A stretch of 64,000 nucleotides of DNA from Rhizoctonia solani (taxonomy: Eukaryota > Basidiomycota > Agaricomycetes > Cantharellales > Ceratobasidiaceae). The position numbers and the translations under genes were made by a program. The notes under the pieces were generated by a model. That model saw only the letters and a list, made by a program, of their open reading frames with translations, did no database searches and had not been told where the DNA came from. Below, in pieces: positions 39,401 to 50,039 of this stretch; position 1 is the first letter of the stretch; each line of letters begins with the position of its first letter. Location of the stretch: the NCBI RefSeq assembly GCF_016906535.1, contig NC_057371.1, forward strand, positions 2,728,001 through 2,792,000. Reading direction: 5' to 3'.

Positions 39401-41223
39401 CTTCTGATCGCCGTTGACCAAGTGAGTCATATACTTCTACGGCGGGCAACGAGCTCCTGATGGTTTTCCTAAGACGAATTGGGAACCAAAACGTCATCTA
39501 CCAGCCATCACTTTATTGCTCCCCTCGGATTATTATTACTCACAAACACTAGAGTCAAGATACCTAATGTAACAGCAACCGGTGCATAATTAACTTCATC
39601 CTTTCTCATCGTGGTAGTCCAGCAGAAGTCAAGGGGGCCATGGTACACTGAGCTTGGCCCTATAGGTTGCACATCCGGCATTTCGGTGCCGTTGTAACTA
39701 ATAAAGGGGTTCTCCACGGGCCAAAAGTCGGATGACCAAGTCTAGAGAGTGGTGAGCCAAAGATAGAAATAGCATTCTCCCCGCTTACTATCGCGTGAAC
39801 CGATATTGTGCTTAAAGGAAGGTAAAGGACCGTGAGTACGAAGCTCACAAGAGGGGTAGCGTGAGTTCCTCTAGCAGGGTCACGGGACAATAAACCTTCA
39901 GGGGTAGCGTTTGGCAACCAACGAGCGGTCAGTCTCTGAAACCAGAACAACATCCCTCCAGATACCATAGTCAGAACTCCGAGAAACGATATGGACTGGA
40001 GAAGCTTTCCTCCGAAATTCAGCGCAAGTATGTTTGGACTACTTCACACGTAAGCGCCGAGGATATCACCCAAAGATCATGACGTACATTGTGCCTAGAA
40101 ACAAGGTTCGCCATCTCCCGGATGAATTGCCGGCTGTTGGGTAATTAGTGAACATGCGACCTCCAAATCGGACCCCAAAAAATGACCTATTGTATTCAAT
40201 ATCAGTGCAAATATTTGAACGGCATTATATAGCCCAGCCAGGCTGTAAAATGTTGATATGGCACTCGATCCCTGGTTTGATATCACTTAGCCCCGTAGAT
40301 CTTTACTCATCCATTCGATGGCCCACCATTATGCTCAAAGCTAAATTCACGAGCTTTGATGCCATATTGTATCACTATAGTGATATAGGAGACATCAGGG
40401 ACATACTCACTGTTGATCCGATGCTATTCCAGTCTCTCCAAATGGGAGGCGGGGGACTGTTATGAACAAGATCTTCCAGCTTCTTCTCTTTCAATAAATC
40501 CATTGGAGGGAAAGCTTTGGGAGCCGAGTTCGAGTGTGCTGCCTTGGGGTATGTAAACTGGGAGTGAGGAAGCTGGCTAAGCCAGGCATCTAATTCAGGT
40601 AAGTGCAATGGGGTAGCATCACGACCGAAAAGCTTAGAAATAGGGATCGTTTTGTGGTTTTTCGTTTGCGTTTCGTCCTCGTTTCCCACTAGGGAGTCAG
40701 GAACTTCAACTACCGAATCGAGTAGCTTATCAGTAACAGGCCGAGAAACAACGCTCGGTCGCGAATGTTTGTCTCGCAAAGCTGTTTCCTCGCAAGATTG
40801 GATAGACTCTAGTGTAGCCAGTTGGGTGGAGTCTCCACTCGCCATATGCGGCAGGAATCTAGCAGGTTGACTGGGGGGTAGGGGACCAGGAGTACGTAAC
40901 CCATACATAGTTTCAGCTACGACTGGTTTCCTAGTGTATTCAGTTGAAGTCTCTGTTGTCGAAGCCAGAGAGCGCATTTCTACGTCATCGTCCGGGCTGT
41001 GACCCGGCCAACGAAGGGGCAAAGATCCGGGCAGTAAGTGATCCATAGATTTCTCTGGGGAGGTTTTCGTGGGCGTAGAGACACTATTAAGCAGTCCAGG
41101 GGGCACACCGAGCTTATGTCTACTAGAATGTGACACATATTCCCCTCCCTTATTCTTCTGAGCTGACTCCATTTCTGAGCCCGTTTGAGATTCGAATCGA
41201 GCAGTCAGTTCCTTTGCAGACAT
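36407..41223 (-). CDS. Large polytopic membrane protein of unknown function (basidiomycete family)
   Basis: On the minus strand the first ATG at 41223 opens a 280-residue soluble N-terminus rich in Ser, Pro and Thr. Then come several transmembrane segments: near 40280-40180 (ISTFYSLAGLYNAVQIF), 39960-39790 (VLTVLYLPLSTISVHAI), 39620-39520 (APVAVTLGILTLVF) and two hydrophobic exons at 39220-38880. A cytosolic loop carries WFPIRLRKTI and EEEIEHEYRRLLERDKSPF. The rest is a long soluble C-terminal part in many exons (38530-36407) with repeated aromatic and acidic motifs, ending with a Trp-rich exon. Junctions I tested, such as HAI|TWSSDFWPVENPF and REWGS|FKALYLGGKL, splice in phase. The junction after the N-terminal exon (about 40380-40300) is unresolved. 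I do not know the function. The architecture (ordered TM block plus large cytosolic C-terminus) suggests a channel, transporter-regulator or sensor, but no diagnostic motif is visible. Confidence 0.65.
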
Positions 41224-41611
41224 ATATTTCAGTATAAGCCAAATAAGGACCTAGGAACCCGATGAGCTTTGACTAAAGAAAACGGCAATGTCTTATTCCA
41301 AGAGCGACCGCGACGGAGGAGCGAGCCAAGATCGGACGTTCGGATGCGCTGCTTCCGTGAGGTTCCTTACGTAATCCCTCGGATCTGAGCGGAGTTGACT
41401 TAGGCGCTCGTCGTCTTGCGTACTTTATATGCGCCTCACAACGCCAGAAGTAAGAATGAAATATATTACTACAGATAACCGCGAAAACAGCTTCAGAAAG
41501 GTCCAGTTAAATACTATCAAATGATACATCATTGAGCCTGGAGTGATTCCCCTGACCTGAAAACCTTTTTGGCAATCGATTTGAGTGGGAAAATATTTTT
41601 TAAGTCAAAGG

Positions 41612-43768
41612 TCAGTTCTGAAATTGGTTGTTGTAACCACGGTATTGCACCTCACTCTGTTGGCGCTGTTGGTCAACCACACCATGAGCATCGGAGCCGG
41701 TAGCATGTGAATGGTAGCCCGCGTATCCATACTCGTACGATGTCGGGACAGCACCCATCCCAGTCGCCGCATACTGCGGATTGGACGGTTGGGTACGGGG
41801 AGGCAACTGTTGCATCATGGATGCTTGTTGAGAACGAAATTGTGACTGGGTATGATGCTGGGCTGGGGGGTGTTGGGTATGGTATTGATCTATGCCAGGC
41901 GTGTACCCGGCTATGGGTGGACTTTGTGGTTGAGTTTGTTGTGCGGGAAAACCTATACCTCTGGCCGATGATGGCGCAGAAGCAAAGCCTTGCTGTGATT
42001 GCTGAGTCGGCGACCCATAATTCATGGGCGACTGAGACGAATGATAGGGAGCGTATCGTGTCTCGGACCGCGAACGCTCGTGGAGAGAGCTGGCATGAAC
42101 GTCCTGAGAGGTGTTATATGAAATCGGTTGTGAATATTGCGAAAACTGTCCCGGTGACGTAGGTAGGTCGATACCAGCCTGGTTTGCATAAGATGGTTCG
42201 TTTTGGATAAAGGAGCCGCCATAACCGCTATCGCCGGATGGATTCCGCTCTTGTTTGATCGTCACTTCCTGGTATGGGTAGTTGTTCGAAGCGGTGCCAG
42301 CGGGATATCCAGATATATGGGGGACAGAACCTCTTCGCATTTGACTAATTCCCTGTCCGACGTGTGACCGGTTTACTGCGTCCCGCTGCGGGGAACTATA
42401 GCCAAACTGCTCGCCGTACTGGCCCAATGTTCGTGCTGAGATGTGCTGAGAACCAACGCCTGTAGCACTTCCTGAATATTCATACGGTTCCTGGGCAGGC
42501 TCTTGCTTGATAGGTGCCAGCGAAGACCACCCGCTTTGATTGGAATATGCTATCTGGCCCGATGAATGCGAGTATGACCGTCCCCTCTGCTGCTCCTGGG
42601 AACCGCGCGCCCCATACATACCTAACCCACCCTCGGTGATGAGTGAGTCAAATGCCCGCTCTGGAACAAGCGACATGTTGCTATCGACGGGCGATTCAAA
42701 TAGGTCGGTCACACGGTGGGCGGAGCCAGAGGTGGATTCCCCAGATATCGGGCTAATCGGACTGTCTTGCGAAAAGGGTAGCTGTGTACTGGTTCCTGGA
42801 GGCGACCCCTGTCCACTCCGCTTCGATCGGCGAGTTTTGGCAGGCGGCCTGGTTACGACTTTTCCATATCCTGGCTGATCTGGCGACTGATTCATGGTCA
42901 GTGGATTCATGTATTAGTGAACTGCGTGATCTTACCAGGCATGAGTCTGGAAACGAGGGTCTAGGGACCCATGAGCACGGTAGGGCAACAGAGACTATAG
43001 AGTACATACCCAAAAAGCGGCACAAGGTCATATCTGATATTCCAGGCCACGCGACGAGCTAACTCAAGGGCCACCTGGAATCGGACGATCAGCAAGATAT
43101 AATTCAATGGAGAACATGCTACTTACATCGCGTGCCATCCAGGTGCCTTGCATTTTTAGGTAACCCCCGCGTACCCTTCTCAGCTTGCTGGCGAGATCTG
43201 GCTGAGATTCGAGTATTTTGACAATATCGGCTATGTAAATGCAAACGTCATTAGTTTAAGATCGACGTACAGCAAGGGTATTGAGGGCCTTGCCTTTTGA
43301 ATTGCCCAATGCTAATCGGATAATTTCATGAGCGGGCCATTGTGGGACTGATGATGAGAACTCACCCTTCCAGATACCTATGAGACACCAGCCCAAGTTA
43401 GCAGAGGGAATCATCGTGGATATGGGCACTGACCTGTCCAGAGCACATAGCCATCGTCTGTATCCATCATGATCCATTGGCCATTGAGCGGGTATTCATA
43501 CACGGGTCTAGCCGAAATCATGAGAGGACATTTTGAAAATCAGGCAAATGGGGCGTACACATAGCCCCGCGGGTCAGAACTAGTCACGTATCGCGCCTTG
43601 GTGACTCTGTGGTTGGGCGTCATATACAACACCTGGGGTGGGTTAGGTGAAGGATGGTCGAGGGGTGCCATGTCGGAAGAGGCATGGGGCGTAACCTGCA
43701 ATTGCGTCAAGAGTGAAAAGGCTCTGAGATGTAGATGTACCCACCTGGGAGCCGGATGTATGGTCCAT
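41612..43768 (-). CDS. APSES-type (KilA-N) transcription factor
   Basis: The minus-strand start is the ATG at 43768, in an 8-codon exon (43745-43768) followed by exon 43559-43695. Successive exons build an APSES/KilA-N DNA-binding domain: HRVTKARYVTSSDP, YPLNGQWIMMDTDDGYVLW, TGIWKALGNSKADIVKI, KLRRVRGGYLKMQGTWM, LARRVAWNIRYDLVPLFG and PSFPDSCL. The intron inside NSK|ADI (43231-43293) must use a GC donor (GCAAGG) to keep the domain intact. After the domain comes a basic cluster, KTRRSKR, a likely nuclear signal. A 420-residue Gln/Ser/Tyr/Pro-rich tail follows with repeated IKQE motifs (consensus-like SUMO sites), ending NNQFQN. Total about 580 residues. APSES factors control cell-cycle or developmental programmes in fungi. 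No ankyrin repeats are present, so this is not an Mbp1/Swi4-type protein and is closer to the Xbp1/StuA-like layout. Confidence 0.85.
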
Positions 43769-46700
43769 AGTGAACTGGGCTGCCGCGCCTGCTTTAATCG
43801 GGATACAAGGATCAACGTGGTCGATCAAGCGGCGTTGACGTGCGGGGCCAAATGCCAATGCCACGAGGCTCTGTCAAGTGATCGGTGGGCCGACGGTACC
43901 AGCGCGGGAGGGGGAATCCTTGCTCATGGCCTCCATACATATCCTCATGACGCGTGCCCAAGCAATCACAATAACACGCGCCACACTCTGCCTCTTTCTT
44001 CCCCGCACATGCCATACTGCACGAATATCCGAAATTTTATCCCTGGCCAGTTCCATTTCAGCAAAACCTCACCGTTCACTGCTGACTAATCCTTCTTTTC
44101 CTATTTCCACGTGCGTCAGACAGGGCATAGACTTCTGGTCTATGCCACGTTTGTCAATATCACCACCAGGCAAGGCAAGGCGATACTTGTCTGGTGCCTG
44201 CTAATCTATAACTCAATTCTACGGTGGCTAGGCTGCGGTGGCCGAGTAGTCAGAGAATTTCTCGATGTTAAATGGTGAGTTCGCACCGATGTTTGGTCCC
44301 CGATGTTTCTCCGAGCCGTATTCTAAGAGCCAGAGTTGTAACTTGAGTCCAATTCCTTGCATACCATTACGATCCGGGTAACATACCGGAACCCAATACC
44401 CAACAGTAGAGCTACGTGGACTGATTGCATCGCGAGTAATTCATTCGCACGCTTGGATGGCTAAGATAGAACACTTAACGCCGTTCTGAATGAATCAGTC
44501 TGTATGTACCCTACATTCCGGTAACCTGGCTGACTTACCATATTAGCAATAAGCGGATTGCTTAGGTCAGCTCGACTACTGGGCGTCCGAGCACTTAATC
44601 TCATTGCTATGCTACGATGCTTGATCGACTGACCGACGACTAGGGACCGAGGATGACGCCGTCCTTGGGCTCGATTGAACTCGAAATTCTCGACTTTGAT
44701 ACCTGACCGACGCATAACCCGGGAAAGGCTCTCGGCGCTGCAAGATGACCGGTCCACAAGAAAACACGCGTTACGGCGGCATGTGATGGATACCTATTCG
44801 AATTTAACCTGTTAAGAAAAGCAACCGGTACACCCATACAGTAATCAGTGTGAACCAGCTCTGCGGAGCTTGGATGCATCTCAGATATCACATCCAGCTG
44901 TTCCAACCTAACACCCTGCGCCGCGCAAGGTGCACAACAAATTTCATTACTTCCTTCGCCAGCGCGGCACCCGAAAGAACCCGACTGAAAACACAAAAAA
45001 TTCCGCTCACGAACTATGTTGGTCATCCGTCTACTCACACCCCATTGTTCTTGAGGACTGGATCCTCCGTCAATTTGGCATTTGTCTCCCTGTATGGGAG
45101 TGTGTTCCAATTGCCAAATATTTCTCACTGCCCATCACCCCTTCAGGTCGATAGATGAACCCAATCAAGTAACACGAGCGTGGAAGCTGTAAAATCCGCG
45201 TGGCGTTCCAGTTGTATAATCCACGATAACCGTGATAGGTTAGAATCGGGAAACCCATGTTCCTCCCTGCACGATGTGCCCAGCCAACTAAAAAAAAGGC
45301 AAACACGGAGCTGGGCAGTTTTTAAACCCGAGCAACGGGAACTAAACGTTACGAGTGTTCGCGCTGAGTTTCGGCTGGTGTAGCTTCGAGTTCTGAGTAG
45401 AACGAGAATCGGAGAGATGGAAATTTGACATCTGGGCTATCCAGCGAAGTTGATACGACCCTGAGGATCATGCGCCACTTGAAAGACGCATGTTGAATCG
45501 AAGCGCCAGACTGAGTGACCCGTTTTGCGCACGAATGGCCAGCTGGCTTCCGCCGGAGAACATGCCGTAGAGTCCGCGGACAACTGAATTAACCCTGGGG
45601 AGTCGGCACTCTGATATGTGCAAGAAGTGTATCAATCATCGCGGCTCAGTTGGATTATTTTGATGGGCGAATGGATGTGCTTGGGTGGATTCGAATACCG
45701 ACATATCTACTTTCAATGCATATCACTTCCCTTTGCCTAGAAACTGGTGGTGTGCAGAGTGTGTGTGCAGCTGCATTACTTGAGTTGATGGATTTGCGCA
45801 CGTGGGTGTTGAGGGGGAAGACGCTTATCGTAGTTCAGTACTGCAAACCTTAAATTGCGTACCGTTGAACAGGCTGTTTTGAGTTGATATGCGGAGTACC
45901 ACAGTGTACCTGGGACCAAAACATCGACAGGGTGACCCGCGAAACGCACGGGCGGCACTCAACCGCGGCAGTACGAGGGACGCCACCGAATCATCTGGCA
46001 CAGTAATTAATTGACGTACTCTAAACAAGCTATGCGAGTCAAAAATATTGAGAGGGGTGAAGGTTATGTCGGCCTTAACATAATTTGACCACCCAGGTAA
46101 AAAATGTGTATATAGTCAAATTCAATCGTGCCAAGCGATGGAATGTAAACGTTCCTATTGGGCACTTCATTCTCTCTTACACCTCATCACAAAAGTCTAA
46201 TTTCAATCTCTAGACCTAGTTGACGGCCGCGGGTAAGCACATCTCAAGGTTTCGAACTTTCGCTGCCAGTGTACCCCTCAAGTTCAGTGTATCGAGCGTT
46301 CCAAGCGCACTTCGCAATCCACCGGAAGACTATTCGAATGGTTTTGTGCAGCACGCAGAGTCAGATTCGTGCCGCGCGGGAATGCGTATGTGTGATGAAC
46401 CTTCTTGCATAGCCGTATTTACTTATATGATGCTTGTCGGTGAGGTCGATAAGGTCTGGAGAGCCAAATACAAAACACGAGCCAAGGCATCCATTGGCAC
46501 ATGGGAATGCTACAATCATTTTTGACAGGATCGCTAAATTAGTGACTCAAGGGGCGACACCTGTCGTGATGGTTGCTTTTGCGTGTATATCGATTCAACA
46601 AGCGATGATTCGAATTTTTACAAGTACTAGTGATGCAATAGAGAATGCCCAGGCTTGATGAAAGTATGAAAGTTAGCACACGGGCTCTAAACAATGCTTG

Positions 46701-47680
46701 CCTGGGCCAAAATGTCCATATCTGAAGCCTCGTTCTATTCACCTCTGCTTTGTCCGGCCTAGATAAATCGAATTGCAAATGGTATCGAAACGAGGGCTGG
46801 ACCAGGCTCACGTCATAGGCCCAAACCATGGATGCCTCTGAGTCCACCGCCTATCTGAATTCCGGAAAGAAAAAGGACAGTCCTGCAACACTGCCCTAAA
46901 AGATTTGCCCGATTCTAAGCTAGTGCGGCTCTATAGGATCTCATGCCCAAACCTGGTCTGAAATCGCGGTGGCGTCGTGGGAAAGATGTACACTCCTTCC
47001 TTTTTCTAGCGAGTTGGAGGCAAAGGTGTTATCTGAAGTCCATGAGGGTTTGTGCAACGTTTAGGAGTGCTCTAGTTATGCTTGATACCTGAGAGGGCAG
47101 AGCCTGATGGAATTATCTAGACTATTCATTATTCATGCATGTATGCTTCCTTCAATAGTGCTCGGCTGCTGATTTAAGTAGCCCCTCTCCGCCGCTTAGG
47201 GATCGGGACGCACGCATCTTTGTCGTATTAAAATGATTCCCACACGTTGATATGTACATCCAACGGTATTTAGTTATCAGCACAGACCAACTGTCAGCTT
47301 CTAATTATAAATTTAGGTCTTAGCATATTTTGGATCCATAACCGAAAATTGCCAGAATGGTAAAGCCTAGAAAAATACTTGAAATTCACATATAAGAGCA
47401 GTAAGAGACCACAAGCACAGGGTGGTCCATCCAAGGGGCATCCAAATCCCCCTCATCGGTACTAAACAGATGGAATGGTAACAGTACAAGCAACAATAGC
47501 ATCCGGGGCATTAGATGGCTAGGGATACAGCGAAGAGCGCCAAGACAAACTGAAAATACAGATAAGAAGCAACCCGTAATATCAAGCATACTTTCCAGGA
47601 TGAGAGTCAGAAAAAAGCGGCACACGGATCATACGGCCCGGCTAGTACCAAATTGAGGCGAATTAGCTGAATGAATACGC
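43769..47680. other. Long gene-poor region
   Basis: About 3.9 kb without a confident gene. It contains a candidate decayed crystallin-like small gene (44950-45258, listed separately) and a tRNA-like motif near 44238-44300. A few open frames occur without splice or domain support, such as 46220-46525 (+). Sequence near 44130-44180 repeats short CTATGCCACG/AGGCAAGG motifs. I see nothing else. Confidence 0.4.
44950..45258 (-). pseudogene. Possible beta/gamma-crystallin-like small gene or fragment
   Basis: From an ATG at 45258 (MGFPILTYHGYRG), exon 45174-45258 can splice through a 46-nt intron (45128-45173, GTTACT...GGGCAG) to an exon reading LRNIWQLEHTP, then GDKCQIDGGSSP and WGVSRRMTNI. The pattern of Trp-x-Leu-x-x-His, a Gly-Asp turn, a DGG turn and a final S/R-R-M-T-x-I strand resembles one Greek-key motif of beta/gamma-crystallin-like secreted fungal proteins. 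There is no clear signal peptide or clean stop after the motif: the frame runs on to 44640 in sequence that does not look like protein. I therefore treat it as a fragment. The similarity is recalled, not computed. Confidence 0.3.
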
Positions 47681-49699
47681 CTATCGCTTGAAGAGAACGC
47701 CGGTGACGTAGACAATGCCCTCGCGCTTGTGAGCTCTCCATCCATCACGCTCTAGAAGCTTCATGACAGCAGGCGCGATGACCGGTACATTGCCCCTAGA
47801 GTGCACGCCTCGACCTGTAATAATTTGAAGAGGTTCCTTAGGGATAGAAGCTAACCAACAGGTAATACTCGGTCAGGCCAATTCTCTACTACACCGGTCG
47901 CACAACGTACCCGAGCCGGCCGATGACCACCAGATGTTTACTCCCTCCTTAACAACCTCCAAAGACTCATGCACCGTTAGGCCGTGCAGGTCGATCGCTT
48001 TGCTTGAGGTCCTGGGGATCGGAATTAGGTCATGCCTCGGATTACATAGTAAAACCTAACTTGTCTTGCTTGGCTTTGACACCCGCTTTGGCTGCCTTCA
48101 ACCTCCATTCGCGTTCTTTCGTAGCATAATCCCTGGCTTGGTTAGAGTAGAAGAGCGCAGCCTCTCCTCCATAGTCATGCTTTTGCCTGGAATAGGTTTC
48201 AGAAGCTTGTTTGAGGGCCTGGATGGATACTCGTAAATCCAATGAAGAGCTTCATAGTAAGCGATAACTACCATATGCCTCTTCTCCTTCCAATAAACAG
48301 CCACTTCCATGCATGCATCCGGGTCGTTCTCATCGATTCCACTTTGCTCGACACGATTCACGCCAACAGCAGTGGTCCAATCACTGGGTCCCGAAATGGG
48401 TACTGCTTGAGAGCAAGGCGCTCCGACCGCTTTGGCCTTGGGATGGACTGGCACCGTGCCCCATACCGGCTTAGCAGGAGAAAATGGGGATTCAAGTACT
48501 TCAGAAGCTGTGTTATGACGCCTGGAGAGGGGAAATGATGTCTCCGGTGGGGCACCAGGTAAATTGGGGTTCTTCCTTGTTGAGGACTCGGTTGCTGGGG
48601 CGGTGTAATGAGCGATTACAGGCACCTTTTCGTCGAGCTCTTTGAGGATCTCAATTAGGTGATAAGCATCATCAGGTTGGGATGCTGTCGCACGAAGGCA
48701 TAGATTTGCATCGAAAAAATCACCAGATTCGTCATCCAACAGGGAAACGAGTGCTCCGAGGGCAAAGTCGTCGACAGTATTTGTGTTTCCCAATTTTGCA
48801 AGGGTAGCGCGAAGGGCTTTTGCAGGGGTAGAGTATTCAGGATTATGGAAAGATGAGGAGAAGGTGGATGTCGGTACATTGGGAAGAATTGCATTGAGTC
48901 GTGTGGCAACTGAATCAATATAAGTCCAAGGGTCGACTTCGGTGGACGACGGGAAGTAAATGGACTTCGAACTATGAGGAGGGAGTTGGCCATGCCGAAC
49001 AACACCGAGCACGAACGATGGCTGCTGCTTGCCTTTTCTCTTGGCTTTAGGTTTAGGTTTACCAGAGATAGTGGAGTTTGATGGCGCGGCGTCACGCTGT
49101 GCTTTGGTAATCTTAGCCCACTCCTCGACCGACTCGGAGGTTAGGGTTTGCAATTGTTTACCCGTGTGATCACTCTCAGTCCATCCACCCCTCTCCTGTA
49201 GATCACGTATCAAGTCATCGATAGAAGGATGTCTATGATTGGTTCGAGGTTGTCCGCGCCATGTTCATCGAGAGTAGACTGAAGAGTCTTCGAGTCGATA
49301 TCCGGGAATAAGTTCTGCAAAAATCCCAGGGGGGTTGAAAACGAGGCCAACGAGTTATTGCTTGATGACGTGGGAGAGCTAGATGAGTCGTTGAAGACGT
49401 CCGAGGCAGAGCTGGCTGAAGTGAGGGAGGATTTCTCGAACACTGAGGATAATGACTGGTTGTCATCGACCGGGGAACACAGGGAGGCGAGGGTTTCATG
49501 AAGCTGAGTGAGTTGTTTCTGCTGTTTGATATCAAATTCCGTCAAGAAGGCCGCAATGAGCGAGGGGTCCAGTGATGGGTACTGGTTCTGATAGGAAGAC
49601 GGATTATAGTTAGTTAATGAGCGGGATTCCGGCTGCTGAGTTTGGCCTCACTTGCAGCGAGCCTTGTGATAGGGTGGCGGGGGTCGCGTTCCTGGTCAT
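47681..49699 (-). CDS. CUE and Smr domain protein (Cue2-like), apparent frameshift
   Basis: The minus-strand start is the ATG at 49699 (MTRNATPATLSQ); a short intron leads to NQYPSLDPSLIAAF. A CUE domain (PLGFLQNLFPDID...DEHGADNLEPIIDIL) suggests ubiquitin binding. A central linker with a basic PKPKAKRKGK cluster follows. Near the C-terminus are a conserved helical segment (SETYSRQKHDYGGEAALFYS, KEREWRLKAAKAG) and an Smr domain: AIDLHGLTVHESLEVVKEG, then ITGRGVHSRGNVPVIAPAV and GIVYVTGVLFKR. The DLHG and TGRGxHS motifs are the family's nuclease signature. Yeast Cue2 and animal N4BP2, with the same pairing, cleave mRNA at collided ribosomes in no-go decay. Right after the CUE domain the frame changes at 49219-49222: one base seems missing before DDLIRDLQERGGW. 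A second shift may exist near 48240. Confidence 0.82.
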
Positions 49700-50039
49700 C
49701 GCAAATCGTGGAGTCGAATAAGAATTAAATAATCACGTGATGTAGTAGGTGGTTATTGGATAACATAGCAAATCAAATTGTTCAAATAGGCGACTATATG
49801 CGCACTCAGGGAGCGTTTTCTTGTTTTTAGAACTCATCCACGATCGATAGAAGTCTGAAGATAGAAAAAAGATAACAAACTTAAACTGATACTCTGAACA
49901 TATATATTTCGACGTAGAAAGCTAACCATAATACTGTGTTTCAAACAGAAAATAAAGAACAGATGACATCTCGAATCTCGATTGTTAGCATTGTCCCCAT
50001 GGAGATTTTTATGATTACTTACTCGTATAGATCCGCTCG

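Noticed and set aside
44238..44300. tRNA gene (A-box-like TGGCCGAGTAG)
   Set aside because: The B-box is degenerate (GAGTTCGCACC) and no acceptor or anticodon stem pairs well; at most a tRNA-derived relic.
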